In this document: one piece after another, positions 41,627 through 53,156 of the stretch
How positions within the stretch are numbered: position 1 is the first letter of the stretch
How the letters are laid out: each line of letters opens with the position of its first letter
Assembly (NCBI GenBank): GCA_020427005.1
Contig: JAGQOY010000016.1
Location: 1 to 63,611, forward strand
DNA from: Planctomycetales bacterium
GTDB lineage: Bacteria; Planctomycetota; Planctomycetia; Pirellulales; Pirellulaceae
Direction of reading: 5' to 3'
Length of the DNA stretch: 63,611 nucleotides
The notes under the pieces: model-generated
Seen by the model: only the letters and a program-made list of their open reading frames with translations
Database searches by the model: none
What the model was told of the DNA's origin: nothing
Program-made: the position numbers and the translations under genes

Positions 41627-43621
41627 ATGGAAAAACTAAAAATGCATTCGACCGACATCACGAAGCAGAACATTGAACGGATAGCAGAGCTGTTTCCAAA
41701 TTGCGTCACTGAAGCTTCTGACGAAAGTGGGAAGCCAACGAGAGCTATTGATTTTGACCTTCTCAGGCAGGAGTTATCGGGCGAGATTGTAGAAGGGCCA
41801 CGCGAACGATATCACCTAGACTGGCCTGGCAAGCGAGAATCTCTGCTTTCTGGAAACTCACCAGTAGCTAAGACATTGCGGCCAAGTCGTGACGAAAGTG
41901 TTGACTTCGACACCACCAAGAATCTGTTCATAGAAGGTGACAATCTCGACGCAATGAAGTTGATGCAAGAGACTTATCTCAATCGAATTAAGCTGATTTA
42001 TATCGATCCCCCCTACAATCGAAAGAAAGGAAATAATCTTGTATATAGAGACGACTTTGTCGGCAACACTTATGAATACTTAATACAGAGCAATCAATTT
42101 GATGAGGAAGAGAATCGACTTTTATCGAATACCGAGACGAATGGAAAATTCCATTCCGATTGGCTTTCAATGCTGTACCAGCGATTGCGCATTGCTCGCA
42201 ACCTATTATTGCCCCAGGGCGTTGTTGCGATATCTATTGATGATTCAGAGACAGCGAACGTGCTGCATGTTTGCCGAGAGGTGTTTGGCGAGACAAATTT
42301 TATCGGTACGCTAATTTGGAAGAACGCTACGGATAACAATCCCTCGAACATCGCAGTCGAACACGAGAGCATTCACGTGTTCGCTAGGAATAAACTTGAA
42401 CTTGAGGCAGTCTGGAAAAGTCGAGTCTCAGATATCAAAGAAGTGCTACTAGCGTTGGGAAAGCAATTAGTTGAAACCCATGGGCAAGATGCTCTTGATC
42501 TTCAAGAGGCTTACTCGGAGTGGTTTCGTGTAAACAAATCGCAACTAGGTCCATTGGATCGGTATAAGTATATTGATCAAGGTGGTGTATATACAGGAAG
42601 TCAAAGCGTGCATAACCCGGGAAAAGAAGGGTACAGGTACGATGTTTTGCATCCAAAGACGGGGCGTCCATGCAAAGAACCTCTAATGGGTTATAGGTTT
42701 CCGCAGGAAACAATGGATCGACTATTGCGAGAAGAACGGATTCTTTTCGGCGAAGACGAAAGCAAGATCATCGAGTTAAAGGTCTATGCTCATGAATTTG
42801 AGGATAAGTTGTCCAGTGTGTTCGAGCTTGATGGCAGAACGGGCCCATACGATCTAAAGTCGTTGTTTCCTGAGGCTAAAAAAGTCTTTTCAAATCCAAA
42901 ACCAGTCGCTTTGATGGAGCGGTTGATCTCTTTTACCACAGGTGTGGAGGATATCTGCCTAGACATGTTCGCTGGGTCATCAACGCTCGCAGAAGCGGTT
43001 TTGCGACTAAACATGCGTCAGGACGAGCACCGCAGGTTTATTGCCATTCAGTTTCCTGAGTCGATCACAACGAACAACGCAGATTCCAAGGAGGCGTATG
43101 TTTTTTGCACCAACGTTGGACTTCCTCCTTCGATAGCAGAAATATCAAAAGAAAGAATTCGACGTGCGGGAGAGAAACTCCGCGATAAGACCGGACTCCT
43201 TTTGGACGGCCTCGATGTCGGTTTCCGCGTCTTAAAGGTAGACACGTCCAACATGAAAGATGTGTACTACGCACCCGACGGCGTAAATCAAGGCGATTTG
43301 TTCGACCAAATTGAGAACATAAAAGAAGATCGAACGCCTGAGGATTTACTTTTTCAGGTGCTTCTTGACTGGGGCGTCGATTTGACACTACCGATCAAGG
43401 AAGAAACTATTGATGGGAAGCTTGTCTTTTTCGTTGACGAGAATGCTCTCGCGGCTTGCTTTGACAAGGAAATATCGGAGGAGCTAGTTAAGGAAATAGC
43501 AGGAAAGAAACCGCTCCGTGCCGTATTCCGAGACGCAGGCTACGGTACTGATAGCGTGAAGATCAATGTGGAGCAAATCTTCAAGCTTATCTCGCCGTCA
43601 ACTGACATCAAGTCAATCTAG
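41627..43621 (+). CDS. mod: Type III DNA methyltransferase (Mod), 664 aa
   Basis: The catalytic motif [10 protein letters not shown] is near residue 126 and the AdoMet-binding motif DMFAGSST near 445. That order marks a beta-class N6-adenine methylase as in type III Mod proteins. The region between (about 200-420) is the target-recognition domain. It methylates an asymmetric site to protect self DNA and supplies recognition to the Res subunit encoded 11 bases downstream. Confidence 0.92.
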   Translation: MEKLKMHSTDITKQNIERIAELFPNCVTEASDESGKPTRAIDFDLLRQELSGEIVEGPRERYHLDWPGKRESLLSGNSPVAKTLRPSRDESVDFDTTKNLFIEGDNLDAMKLMQETYLNRIKLIYIDPPYNRKKGNNLVYRDDFVGNTYEYLIQSNQFDEEENRLLSNTETNGKFHSDWLSMLYQRLRIARNLLLPQGVVAISIDDSETANVLHVCREVFGETNFIGTLIWKNATDNNPSNIAVEHESIHVFARNKLELEAVWKSRVSDIKEVLLALGKQLVETHGQDALDLQEAYSEWFRVNKSQLGPLDRYKYIDQGGVYTGSQSVHNPGKEGYRYDVLHPKTGRPCKEPLMGYRFPQETMDRLLREERILFGEDESKIIELKVYAHEFEDKLSSVFELDGRTGPYDLKSLFPEAKKVFSNPKPVALMERLISFTTGVEDICLDMFAGSSTLAEAVLRLNMRQDEHRRFIAIQFPESITTNNADSKEAYVFCTNVGLPPSIAEISKERIRRAGEKLRDKTGLLLDGLDVGFRVLKVDTSNMKDVYYAPDGVNQGDLFDQIENIKEDRTPEDLLFQVLLDWGVDLTLPIKEETIDGKLVFFVDENALAACFDKEISEELVKEIAGKKPLRAVFRDAGYGTDSVKINVEQIFKLISPSTDIKSI

Positions 43622-43632
43622 GAAGGCTAAAG

Positions 43633-46600
43633 ATGAAGATCAGATTTAAGCAACAAGACTATCAAAGAAGAGCTGTTGATTCGGTTGTTCGCTGCTTTGC
43701 GGGGCAACCTGCGACTTCGGGCATTCGCTATCGAATCGATCCAGGTGTAGAAACTCCTGACGTTCAGTCCTCCTTCGAGTTCGAAGAGTCCGAAACCGGT
43801 TTCAAGAACGCTGAGTTTGGACTTCCACTTCAAGAGATCTTAAAGAACATCCAGAAGGTTCAACTAAGCCAGAATCTATCTGTGTCTTCAGCCCTAGTGA
43901 GTAATAAGGTCTCACAAGTTAATCTCGACATCGAGATGGAAACAGGTACGGGGAAGACATACTGCTACATCAAAACGATGTTTGAGCTAAACAAGCTCTT
44001 TGGATGGAGCAAGTTCATTGTTGTTGTACCAAGTATTGCTATCCGAGAAGGCGTATTCAAGTCGTTTCAAATGACTGGTGAGCACTTCCTTGAGACTTAT
44101 GGGAAACGCGCTCGTTACTTCATTTACGACTCAATGCAGCCACACAACATAGAGAGTTTTTCATCCGATTCTGGCATCAATGTGATGATCATTAATGTTC
44201 AGGCATTCAACGCAACAGGAAAGGATGCACGGAGGATCTATGAAGAGCTCGACGATTTTCAAACGCGACGCCCTATTGATGTCATCAAGAGTAATCGCCC
44301 GATCCTGATTCTTGATGAACCTCAGAAGATGGAGGGCAAGAAGACACTTGACTCCTTCACTAATTTCAATGCCCTGATGGTGCTTCGATATTCTGCGACC
44401 CACAAGACAGAGTACAACAAGGTGCACCGATTAGATGCACTTGACGCCTACAACCAGAAATTAGTCAAGAAAATCGCTGTTCGTGGGATCTCCGTACGAG
44501 GACTCACAGGAACCAATGCGTATATGTATGTCGGTGGAATCAGCATCGCTACTACCCGTCCACCAATAGCGAAAGTCGAACTTGAAATCAAGCAAGCAAG
44601 CGGTATCAAACGCGTTCATAGGAACCTCGGCAAGAACGATAATCTGTTTGAGCTCTCTGGTGGCCTCGACCAATACAAGGGATTCGTAATCTCAGATATC
44701 GATGCCCTAAAGGATACGATCAGTTTCACAAACGGCGTGGAGCTTCGATCGGGTGAAGCCACTGGCGATGTGAACGAGATGGCTGTCCGACGAATACAGA
44801 TTCGTGAAGCAATCAGAGCCCATTTTGAAAAAGAACAGCGGCTTTTCAACCAGGGAATCAAAGTCCTAACACTCTTCTTTATCGACGAAGTCGCAAAGTA
44901 CAGGAAGTATGATGACACTGGCAAGGTAGCAGGTGAGTACGCGGAGATCTTTGAGGAAGAGTATAGAATCCAGCTGAATGAGAACCTGACTCTCTTTGGC
45001 GAGCAGTACGACAAATACCTCACAGGGATTGATCCATCAGATACTCACGATGGATATTTCTCAATCGACAAGAAAACAAAGCGTCTCGTAGACCCCGCTA
45101 CAAAAAGTCGAGGGGAGATGGCAGGTGAAACAGATGACGTTGACGCCTACGACTTAATCCTTAGGAACAAGGAGAGGTTACTTTCTTTTGAAGAGCCTGT
45201 TCGCTTCATCTTCTCACACTCGGCCCTGCGGGAAGGTTGGGATAATCCAAATGTCTTTGTGATTTGCACATTGAAGCATAGCGATAACACCATATCGCGA
45301 CGCCAAGAAGTAGGACGGGGGATGCGAATTGCTGTAAATCAGCAAGGCGACAGAATGGATGATCCTGCAACTGTCCACCAGACGAATGTACTAACCGTCG
45401 TAGCCAATGAAAGTTACAAGGACTTCGTTTCCGCTCTTCAACGAGATATCAGCGATTCACTTTCAGCTCGTCCAAAGATTGCAGATGAAGACTACTTTAC
45501 CGGGAAGTTGCTTTCCACTGAGACCGGCGACGTGGAAGTAACTCCACAAATTGCAAAGCAGATCTATCGGTATCTCGTAAAGAACGATTACACCGATTCA
45601 CAAGATAAGATCGCTCAAGCGTATCACGACGCTAAGGAATCTGGAAAGCTTGCGTCTCTTCCTCCAGAGCTTGCACCGTACACAGAATCTGTGTTCCGGC
45701 TAATCGACAGCGTCTTTAGCGATGCTCAACTGCCCGACATCGACGATGATCGAAAGTCGAAGATTAATCCATTAAGTGCGAATTTTGAGAAGAAGGAGTT
45801 TCAAGAACTTTGGAGTAGGATCAACAAGAAGGCGATTTACACAGTCCACTTTGACACATCTGAGCTTGTGTCAAAGTGCATTTCTTGTCTCGACAAGGAG
45901 CTTAAGGTTGCGGAGCTTCAATACACGGTTGTTTCGGGAGAACAACGAAGTGATGCAGATTACGACGACATAAAGGCGGGTGAGGCATTTGAAGTTCAGG
46001 GCAGTACTACGGCGTCACTTAAATCTTCGATCCGTTCCGCGGTGAAGTACGATTTAATTGGGAAGATCTCGGAAGAAACGCAACTCACGCGAAGCACCAT
46101 TTCCCAGATACTAACCGGAATCAATGTTGCTACCTTCAGCCTCTACAAACAGAATCCAGAAGACTTCATCCTTAAAGCGTCACGTCTGATCAACGAGCAA
46201 AAGGCGACAGTAATCGTAGAGCACTTGAGCTACGATCCAATCTCCGAGGTCCATTCAGCCGACATTTTCACCAAAGAAAAGCCAAGGGAAGACTTCAGCA
46301 AGGCCTTTGAGGCCAAGCGGCATATCTACGATTACGTGTTTACAGATAGCAAGAACGAACGCGAATTCGTGCAAGAACTCGACAGTAGCACTGAAGTTGT
46401 GGTCTACGCAAAGCTCCCAAGGAGTTTCTTCATTCCGACTCCAGTCGGGAACTACAATCCAGACTGGGCCATTGCGTTTGAAGAAGGGAAGGTAAAGCAT
46501 GTCTACTTCATAGCTGAGACCAAAGGCTCAATGTCCTCAATGGAGCTGCGGAAGATTGAAGAGAGCAAGATTGAATGCGCACGAAAGTTCTTCACAAAAA

Positions 46601-46668
46601 TTACTTCAGACCAAGTGAAGTACGATGTCGTTGACAGCTACAGCAAGCTTATGGAACTCGTGATGTGA
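43633..46668 (+). CDS. res: Type III restriction endonuclease subunit (Res), 1011 aa
   Basis: Superfamily 2 helicase motifs: METGTGKTY near 104-112, ILDEPQKM near 225, [12 protein letters not shown], and [17 protein letters not shown] with [11 protein letters not shown] later. The C-terminus contains a nuclease-like segment ([18 protein letters not shown] followed by FIAETKGSM), the P-D-x(n)-E-x-K pattern of type III Res enzymes. It works with Mod to translocate and cut unmodified DNA. All key motifs are intact. Confidence 0.92.
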   Translation: MKIRFKQQDYQRRAVDSVVRCFAGQPATSGIRYRIDPGVETPDVQSSFEFEESETGFKNAEFGLPLQEILKNIQKVQLSQNLSVSSALVSNKVSQVNLDIEMETGTGKTYCYIKTMFELNKLFGWSKFIVVVPSIAIREGVFKSFQMTGEHFLETYGKRARYFIYDSMQPHNIESFSSDSGINVMIINVQAFNATGKDARRIYEELDDFQTRRPIDVIKSNRPILILDEPQKMEGKKTLDSFTNFNALMVLRYSATHKTEYNKVHRLDALDAYNQKLVKKIAVRGISVRGLTGTNAYMYVGGISIATTRPPIAKVELEIKQASGIKRVHRNLGKNDNLFELSGGLDQYKGFVISDIDALKDTISFTNGVELRSGEATGDVNEMAVRRIQIREAIRAHFEKEQRLFNQGIKVLTLFFIDEVAKYRKYDDTGKVAGEYAEIFEEEYRIQLNENLTLFGEQYDKYLTGIDPSDTHDGYFSIDKKTKRLVDPATKSRGEMAGETDDVDAYDLILRNKERLLSFEEPVRFIFSHSALREGWDNPNVFVICTLKHSDNTISRRQEVGRGMRIAVNQQGDRMDDPATVHQTNVLTVVANESYKDFVSALQRDISDSLSARPKIADEDYFTGKLLSTETGDVEVTPQIAKQIYRYLVKNDYTDSQDKIAQAYHDAKESGKLASLPPELAPYTESVFRLIDSVFSDAQLPDIDDDRKSKINPLSANFEKKEFQELWSRINKKAIYTVHFDTSELVSKCISCLDKELKVAELQYTVVSGEQRSDADYDDIKAGEAFEVQGSTTASLKSSIRSAVKYDLIGKISEETQLTRSTISQILTGINVATFSLYKQNPEDFILKASRLINEQKATVIVEHLSYDPISEVHSADIFTKEKPREDFSKAFEAKRHIYDYVFTDSKNEREFVQELDSSTEVVVYAKLPRSFFIPTPVGNYNPDWAIAFEEGKVKHVYFIAETKGSMSSMELRKIEESKIECARKFFTKITSDQVKYDVVDSYSKLMELVM

Positions 46669-46683
46669 GAGAGGCGGTTTCCG

Positions 46684-47784
46684 ATGACCGGTCGAAACTC
46701 TTTATGCCACTGTGGCTCGGGTAAGAAATATAAGAAATGCTGTGGGAATCGAGCATGCACGCCTGACAAGCCTTGGACAAAAAAGCCTGTGCACCAGGTT
46801 TACAAGGAAATGAGAACAAATGAACCGAAGGTAACCTGTCTTTTCCCTTTCGGTAGCGGAGGAAGTCAATGTTCGGAGCCACCGATAAGATCGCATACGG
46901 TAACTCGTGGGCGAGAGTTGAAGCCGATATCCGAAAAAAACCATGTTCTTGGAGTCAACGCAGATTCATCTGCGTTGCTACAAGGTGGCAACCAGAGATT
47001 CAGGCCTATTGGAATTCGTGAAGCGTCCACTTTCCCGGGATTCTGTCGTCTGCATGATAGCGAACTGTTCAAGCCAATTGATGATGAAGATTGGCTTGCT
47101 AGCGAACAGCAAGAATTCCTTCTTGGTTACCGCACTCTTTGCAAAGAATTGCACGCACGCCGTCTCGTTATTCAGTCAATATTACCTACAACACGTGCTC
47201 ATGGTCATCCAGAGAATCTTGATGCAATTGATGAATTCGCTGCTGGTGCCGACAACGCAATGCGGAATCTCATTCGGACGAAGACCCTCGCTGATATAGA
47301 ATTGACCGAGAATACCTTCGGTTGCTTTTCTCAAGTATTCAATTTAGGGAAAAAACTGCCCTTTCGTGTGTCTGGAACTTTCCATCCAGAATCAGATTTC
47401 AATGGCAAGAAGTGCTATGACTTGGGTAGTCCAACAGAAGACTACGCGTTTCTTTGTGTTACCAACCATTCAATTCAGGACGACGATGTCATCGTTGTAT
47501 TCAATTGGTTTGAGGAGTCAAAGATGATCGGCCAATTTGTGAATAGTTTCAAAGCGATTCCTGAAGAAAATAGACCGGCAGCATTTTTCCAATTCTGCAT
47601 CGAACATTTCGAAAACTTATACCTTCAACCTAGTTGGTGGAATTGTCTATCGCAATCAACGCAAGAGGAGATTACGAATAGATTTAATTCCAGTCTCTCA
47701 CCGCTATATTGCCATCAACCTGGTTGTTTAATCCCTGACAAATTCTTCCAATCGATTTTTAAAGAATCGATCAAGGCACCATAA
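46684..47784 (+). CDS. SEC-C and HNH-like zinc protein, 366 aa
   Basis: The N-terminal SEC-C motif ([15 protein letters not shown]) is at residues 8-22. A second Cys/His set follows: [18 protein letters not shown] near 63-80 and [15 protein letters not shown] near 123, resembling a degenerate HNH or treble-clef site. The remainder is unassigned. It is the last gene of the defence operon, 15 bases after Res, and its 3' end overlaps the convergent nuclease-helicase gene by 14 bases. It may be an accessory nuclease or sensor. Confidence 0.65.
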   Translation: MTGRNSLCHCGSGKKYKKCCGNRACTPDKPWTKKPVHQVYKEMRTNEPKVTCLFPFGSGGSQCSEPPIRSHTVTRGRELKPISEKNHVLGVNADSSALLQGGNQRFRPIGIREASTFPGFCRLHDSELFKPIDDEDWLASEQQEFLLGYRTLCKELHARRLVIQSILPTTRAHGHPENLDAIDEFAAGADNAMRNLIRTKTLADIELTENTFGCFSQVFNLGKKLPFRVSGTFHPESDFNGKKCYDLGSPTEDYAFLCVTNHSIQDDDVIVVFNWFEESKMIGQFVNSFKAIPEENRPAAFFQFCIEHFENLYLQPSWWNCLSQSTQEEITNRFNSSLSPLYCHQPGCLIPDKFFQSIFKESIKAP

Positions 47785-50700
47785 CCGCCAACTCGAAGAA
47801 TCGGCAAAGCCCATTCGCGAGTCTAATGTGATCGGGTGAGCCACAGTTCGCTTCGAGTAGAGAAGGCGAGGCAACAACTATCGATAGACACATCGCCCGA
47901 CTACTTGCAACATTTAAACGATTTGGATTGTAGAGAAATCCCATGCCGCGAGGTGCGTCTTCCGCCGTAGAGCATGTCATTGAGTAGATAACGATTGGTG
48001 CTTCTTGACCTTGAAATTTGTCTACAGTACCAACTCGTGCACCGTCTGGGAGTGTTTGTTGCAAGGCAATAACTTGGGCGTTAAAGGGAGCAACCACCAA
48101 GATATCTTCGAGCTTAAGTGTCTGCTTCACACCGTCCTTATCGAACCAATAATGCGGCTCTTTAAGAAGGTCTTCAACCAGCGTAGCGATGGTCGACACC
48201 TCCTCTTGGGAGCTATTTTGATTGCCTGAATGATCAATCGGTAAGAAGTGTAGTCCACATGGTTTTGGAACGCTTGGACCTTCAACAACCTGCACTTCCA
48301 AACCTGCTCGGCTACTCAGTCGATTATCGTAGTAGAGCTCTGAGGTAAAATCGCAAATCGTCGGATTAAGCCTCCAAGTGTTAGGCAGGAAGATTCCGGA
48401 ATCATCCGGTATCGTATTTCGCCCATTAAGCAAGTGAGAAAGGGCCGCAACCTCAGCTCCCTCTGGATGCGAACCTTGTTGAGGCTGTTCTAGTTGCTGA
48501 GGGTCTCCTAGGAGAATGATGTTCTTTGCAGCTCGCCCGGCAGCGACCGCGACAGCGAGTGACATTTGTCCTGCTTCATCGATAAAGAGGTAGTCGAGTT
48601 TTCCTTCTAACTCGGGATTGGACCAAAGCCACGCTGTTCCACCGACCACATATCCTTTGTCGAGAAAGTCTTGCGAGTCATCTTTGTTTGCTGATAGCTC
48701 GATACCATCGGGTAGGTCATCGCCATAACTACTTCCTGCCTGATGAGCGGCTCGAATCCTTGCCGTAGAACCCGCGTTCTTTAGAGTGCCCGTTAGTAAA
48801 TTCAAAATTACCTTGTGGCTCACAGCCGTAACACCAACCCGCTTACCATTGGCAGCGAGTGCGGCAATCATGCGGCTTCCGATGTAGGTCTTTCCCGCAC
48901 CCGGTGGTCCTTGGATCGGGAGAACTGAATTGTCTAAATCAGATACGAGTTTAACCGCTGCATCTTCTATCGAGTCGCTTGATAGCGGCATTGAAAGAGA
49001 ACGCAGCCTTGGTTTCTTGCGTGCCAAGAGATCGTATCGAGCATTGGATGGTTCCGATTTTGCGGCAGCAAGCTCTCGGCCAAAACTCATAAGAGAGTCG
49101 GGGAGGGGCTTCGGGTTAATGTAGTTAAAAGCAAACACCGATGTTGGGTGAAGATTGAGAGTAGCTTTGGTCTTCTTAATGTCAATTGTGTGGCTCTCGT
49201 GATCGATAGCAGCCACAGAACCAATGCTTTTGTCTTCACCAGCATAAAGCGTATCGCCATCACGAACGGTGGTTTCTTGCTCGGGAAATAAGTAGCGATG
49301 GATGGGTAGCTTTCTTCCTTCTGGCGGAAACTCCTTTAAAAGAACCAGCCCCGAAATTGCAGACTTCTCATGGTAGAGCTCATCATCATCAAGCTTTCGA
49401 AGCTCAAAATACTGCCACCAAGCAGATTTTGCTTCTCGCCTGAAGTAGTCGAGCATGTGCGCCAATAACCATTTGGCGTCTTCAAAACTTCCATTTCGAC
49501 CCGTTTCCAGGCCCGCTGTTAGAGCATCAAATACTTCCTTTACCTGAGCAGACAACTGGCTTTGTTCTTCGCTCGGATCACCAGACTTCTCTGGAGGCCG
49601 CTCGATGGATTGCCCCGACTCAATTAACTCTTGTCTAAGTTTTTCGAGCCAATCCCTAAGAGCTAGCGTCGATAGACAATCATCCTTATTGTAGAGTTCG
49701 ACGATCTCTCGATGCTTGTCCGTTAGTTCGTGACACAATCCAAGCTCAATCAATCGCTCAACCTCTCGGAGTGACGCTCGGGCTTCATCGAGCTCTTCCT
49801 CACGTTCATACCCATAGAATTTCTCAAGTGCCTTAATCGAATAGCTCTCAACACTAGCCCGTAGGCCTTGTCGCACAACCGCATAGAGATCCACAAACCG
49901 TTCACTTCGAAGCAATTGATCGAGCTCGTCTTCACGTGTTGCGTGTCGGATTGCAAGTCGCTTCATTGCGGAAGGCTCATATGGTGCATAGTGATAGATA
50001 TGCATCCCTGGGTAATCCTGCCACCGCTGCATCATCGCATCAATGAACTTTTCAAATTCGGCCTTTTCTTCGAGCTTGCTAAGGGACCATTGAGAGGAGA
50101 ATTTCGCTGATCCTCCGTCGATTGCTACCATGCCAAGCAGATACTCAAGTCCATCACCACCTGCTCGAGGATTACCTTCAATGTCAAAAAAGACATCTCC
50201 CTCATTGGGTTCTGGAAGATTGCAGAATCCCTTGTCCTTTTCAACTGCATTGAACTCGTACTCAGGGGAGCCAGATTCCCGTTCCTTAAGTTGAATCTTC
50301 GCTTGCCGCTGCGACTTCTCATAGGATTTGATCGCACCGCGCTTTGGCCTAGATGGATGCGCTGTGGGAAGGTTTGCAAACGTAGTGAGCGTTGTAACTC
50401 CATATGTAGCAAGCTCTTGGATTTGGGATTTTGGCATCCCGGCAACAAACGTCATGTGGTCATCATCACGCCAAGTCTTGTCGCAACGAGGCCACCAATT
50501 GCAGACCTCACAATGATTACATGGCTCAGGATAGGAATCCTGACTCCCTGCGTCGGCCATGAAATCCAGAAACCGCTTTTTTGCTAAACGATAGTAAGCA
50601 CCGTAGTCTAAGACCCGAAGAGACTCCGTAACAAATGGATTACCCGGCTTTACGATGTGCATCATGGATGACGCAACACCTTGAAGACCTGCGACCATTT

Positions 50701-51148
50701 CAGAATACATGCAAAGCTGAAGAACAGTTGTTGCCCTAGTAGATTCTGCCAGTTTTGTGTCGGCAACTTCGTACGACCAGTTGCCAAGAGCGCTTGGCGT
50801 TTCCACTCGAATTAAAAAATCTGCTCTTCCATACCATGGCGGATCATGCATCGGAGCCTGGAAGATCACTTCGACTCCAGATTGCATCAAGGACAATATA
50901 TCACTAGTTCCGTCAGCAGATTCTTTAGCCTGGACAACTGTTTTTCCGGAACTCTTTAAATACTCAAGATACGCTTTCTCGTGCCTTAGACCGAGCTCAA
51001 CCAGTAACTCAAGCATTGCATCGGAGTAATACTCGAGCTCTATTTCACCTTTTGAATAGAGACGCTCAAGGTGCGTCCGGTGTTTGCAGCCAAGATGATT
51101 TGAGAGATCACTCGGGCTAAATCGAAAATTTCCGTGGAGATGCTTCAT
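47771..51148 (-). CDS. TM0106-family RecB-like nuclease and Upf1-type helicase, 1125 aa
   Basis: The N-terminal RecB-like nuclease has RADFLIRVETP and SYEVADTKLA near 125 and a Cys cluster (CNHCEVCNWWPRC) that may hold Fe-S or zinc. An RNase-H-like segment (VFFDIEGNPRAGG near 317) follows. The C-terminal superfamily 1B helicase has GPPGAGKTYIG near 748, LFIDEAGQM, LGDPQQL and TVDKFQGQEAP. Such proteins combine nuclease and helicase and turn up in defence islands. It is convergent with the type III operon, with a 14-base overlap. Confidence 0.88.
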   Translation of the reverse strand: MKHLHGNFRFSPSDLSNHLGCKHRTHLERLYSKGEIELEYYSDAMLELLVELGLRHEKAYLEYLKSSGKTVVQAKESADGTSDILSLMQSGVEVIFQAPMHDPPWYGRADFLIRVETPSALGNWSYEVADTKLAESTRATTVLQLCMYSEMVAGLQGVASSMMHIVKPGNPFVTESLRVLDYGAYYRLAKKRFLDFMADAGSQDSYPEPCNHCEVCNWWPRCDKTWRDDDHMTFVAGMPKSQIQELATYGVTTLTTFANLPTAHPSRPKRGAIKSYEKSQRQAKIQLKERESGSPEYEFNAVEKDKGFCNLPEPNEGDVFFDIEGNPRAGGDGLEYLLGMVAIDGGSAKFSSQWSLSKLEEKAEFEKFIDAMMQRWQDYPGMHIYHYAPYEPSAMKRLAIRHATREDELDQLLRSERFVDLYAVVRQGLRASVESYSIKALEKFYGYEREEELDEARASLREVERLIELGLCHELTDKHREIVELYNKDDCLSTLALRDWLEKLRQELIESGQSIERPPEKSGDPSEEQSQLSAQVKEVFDALTAGLETGRNGSFEDAKWLLAHMLDYFRREAKSAWWQYFELRKLDDDELYHEKSAISGLVLLKEFPPEGRKLPIHRYLFPEQETTVRDGDTLYAGEDKSIGSVAAIDHESHTIDIKKTKATLNLHPTSVFAFNYINPKPLPDSLMSFGRELAAAKSEPSNARYDLLARKKPRLRSLSMPLSSDSIEDAAVKLVSDLDNSVLPIQGPPGAGKTYIGSRMIAALAANGKRVGVTAVSHKVILNLLTGTLKNAGSTARIRAAHQAGSSYGDDLPDGIELSANKDDSQDFLDKGYVVGGTAWLWSNPELEGKLDYLFIDEAGQMSLAVAVAAGRAAKNIILLGDPQQLEQPQQGSHPEGAEVAALSHLLNGRNTIPDDSGIFLPNTWRLNPTICDFTSELYYDNRLSSRAGLEVQVVEGPSVPKPCGLHFLPIDHSGNQNSSQEEVSTIATLVEDLLKEPHYWFDKDGVKQTLKLEDILVVAPFNAQVIALQQTLPDGARVGTVDKFQGQEAPIVIYSMTCSTAEDAPRGMGFLYNPNRLNVASSRAMCLSIVVASPSLLEANCGSPDHIRLANGLCRFFELAVMVP

Positions 51149-51218
51149 TTCAATTGCAATTCTAGAAGTGGGCTACGCTGAATACCGAAAAGGCCCACAT
51201 TTGGCAAATGGTATCGAA

Positions 51219-53078
51219 TCACTTTTGCGCGGCCTCATCCTCTGAAATTCTCGTAAGCACTCGCTTGGCTGACTCATGATTAGGATCTTGCAGGAGAACG
51301 CCTTCTGCTAACTGCCGGGCCTTTTTAAGGTCGCCCCCTTTCCTATATGTTTCGGCTGTGTCTGAGTTCGAATCATTGGCCCGTCGTTGGTTGTAAAGCT
51401 CCTTATCCAAACTTACAGCATATAAGTGTTTTTCCTGCCAAAAAGCAGACTTCAAATACGCTGCTTTTGCCCTTTGAGCGTCCCCTGCATCGCGATACTC
51501 TCGCGCCATCAATTCCCATACATCATCTAAATTTCTGGTACGCTCCCATAATTCCATGAAATGTTCTTTTTCGACGTTCTTGATCTTAAGTAGCTCAGTT
51601 GCACGGGCTTCGTTGGTTTCTTGAAACTGCTTGACATTTTGGTAGTACTGTTTGCTTGCATCGACCACTGCACGACGAGGAATCCCGTTGTCGAACGCTC
51701 TCACTTGTGCATACTGCTCTTGAGTGATTGCACTAGGTTCTCCAATTTCTAAAACTACTCGAATAGTTCCGTTGGCTTGACTCGGGGCGAACGCTTGTCG
51801 TGCCGCAGAACTTGCAGTCTTGTATCCTAGTTCTGTGCGAGCGCCGCCTCCTCGCATAACCTTTCGCTCTTCTTTGGGCTTCTTTGGCAAGTCGGCAGAT
51901 AAGCTTGTCACCATTTCAACGTCCCCAGCTGCTGGGCCTGGAGGATCGTTAGATGGTGCCGCTTTGTAGTAATCTTCAGCAAACCAATCTCCACACCACT
52001 CTGCGACATTGCCATGCATGTCATATAAACCAAAGTGATTAGGTAAGTAGGTACCAACCTCCTTGATACTAGCCTTTTCAGCGGGACTGTAGGGCAGGTT
52101 AGCCTCTGCTCCTCGATAAGCGGTTGCTTGTCCGAAGTAATAAGTTGTGGTTGTTCCCGCGCGGCAGGCATATTCCCACTCTGCCTCTGTCGGAAGGCGA
52201 TAGTAATGGTTCTGCTTCACTTCCTCTGGAAGCTCAGACAGCTTTTGACAAAAGCGGACTGCGTCATACCACGTGACCTTGTCCACGGGATATTTGTTTT
52301 CAATCTTGGCTCCAAACCAACCAGTGGTTGAAGGGACATACGAGCTTGGATTGCTGCCCATTATTTGCTCGTACTTGGGCTGAGTAAGTTCAGTCTCTGC
52401 CATCCAGAAAGGCGATGACATCGTGACTTCACGGACGTGATGGTAAAGACGAATCCACATTTCGTCTTGTTTTCCCATTTGAAAAGCGCCCTTGGGAATT
52501 TGGCAAAAGACCATCCCAATTGAGTTCTCAATACGTGGAATGTCTGGGATTGATAGGACATCCTTTACTGGCTCAAGAACAGCAAGTAGTTCTGGGCTTA
52601 AGATCTCGGCGTCAAGGATTTGCTTCTGCTCCACGCTAGACAGATGCCGCCAAGCTTCGCGAATCGCTCCTTCTTGGGTCTCTTTGGTAACAGTCGCGAT
52701 ATCCTGATCGATTCCGTTTAATTGCCAGTTTGCAAGGCCAACCACGCTCTTTAGACCCGCGCGATACCCAGTGACACCATCCAATACACCTTGTGCGTCA
52801 ATCAGATAGTTGCTTTGTGCGAGCTCCCATCGATAGCCTCGCGTCAAAATCTCAATCCGGCCTTTATCCTTGGCGAGCTCTCGGACCCTCCTTGACGCTG
52901 ATACCCGAAATTGCCGATCCACTTTTTTAAGGGCTGCATCATAAATCGTTAGTGCGATCCTCTGTTCATCTGTAAGCGGTGCCAATTTGGTCTCTTCCTG
53001 TGCAACCAATCTGGTTGGAATCGAAAGCGAAATCGTTAGCACGAACAAGCACGTAATAGATTGAGACTGCCGACTCAT
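51219..53078 (-). CDS. Secreted SUMF1/FGE-domain protein with TPR-like tail, 619 aa
   Basis: ATG 53078 gives a signal peptide (SITCLFVLTISLSIPTRLVA). Residues about 30-165 are helical. A formylglycine-generating-enzyme-like domain follows (NSIGMVFCQIPKGAFQMG, PVDKVTWYDAVRFCQKLS, RLPTEAEWEYACRAGT, GLYDMHGNVAEWCGDWF, VMRGGG). The C-terminal about 150 residues are TPR-like helices. The FGE fold activates sulfatases or, without its Cys pair, binds ligands. Planctomycetes have many such secreted proteins. No sulfatase is nearby; the role is unknown. Confidence 0.8.
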   Translation of the reverse strand: MSRQSQSITCLFVLTISLSIPTRLVAQEETKLAPLTDEQRIALTIYDAALKKVDRQFRVSASRRVRELAKDKGRIEILTRGYRWELAQSNYLIDAQGVLDGVTGYRAGLKSVVGLANWQLNGIDQDIATVTKETQEGAIREAWRHLSSVEQKQILDAEILSPELLAVLEPVKDVLSIPDIPRIENSIGMVFCQIPKGAFQMGKQDEMWIRLYHHVREVTMSSPFWMAETELTQPKYEQIMGSNPSSYVPSTTGWFGAKIENKYPVDKVTWYDAVRFCQKLSELPEEVKQNHYYRLPTEAEWEYACRAGTTTTYYFGQATAYRGAEANLPYSPAEKASIKEVGTYLPNHFGLYDMHGNVAEWCGDWFAEDYYKAAPSNDPPGPAAGDVEMVTSLSADLPKKPKEERKVMRGGGARTELGYKTASSAARQAFAPSQANGTIRVVLEIGEPSAITQEQYAQVRAFDNGIPRRAVVDASKQYYQNVKQFQETNEARATELLKIKNVEKEHFMELWERTRNLDDVWELMAREYRDAGDAQRAKAAYLKSAFWQEKHLYAVSLDKELYNQRRANDSNSDTAETYRKGGDLKKARQLAEGVLLQDPNHESAKRVLTRISEDEAAQK

Positions 53079-53156
53079 TTTGCACCTACAGAGAGGGGGC
53101 GAAAACACCAAGCCTAAGTAGTTTAATGCCTCCAATTCTGCTTCGCAATCTGTCGC

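Noticed and set aside
46943..47299. 118-residue plus-strand frame
   Set aside because: It lies wholly inside the SEC-C/HNH-like gene in another phase and is a shadow.
34398..47784. BREX or DISARM label for the long operon
   Set aside because: No PglZ/BrxC or DrmA/DrmB-type genes are present; the Mod/Res pair is type III.
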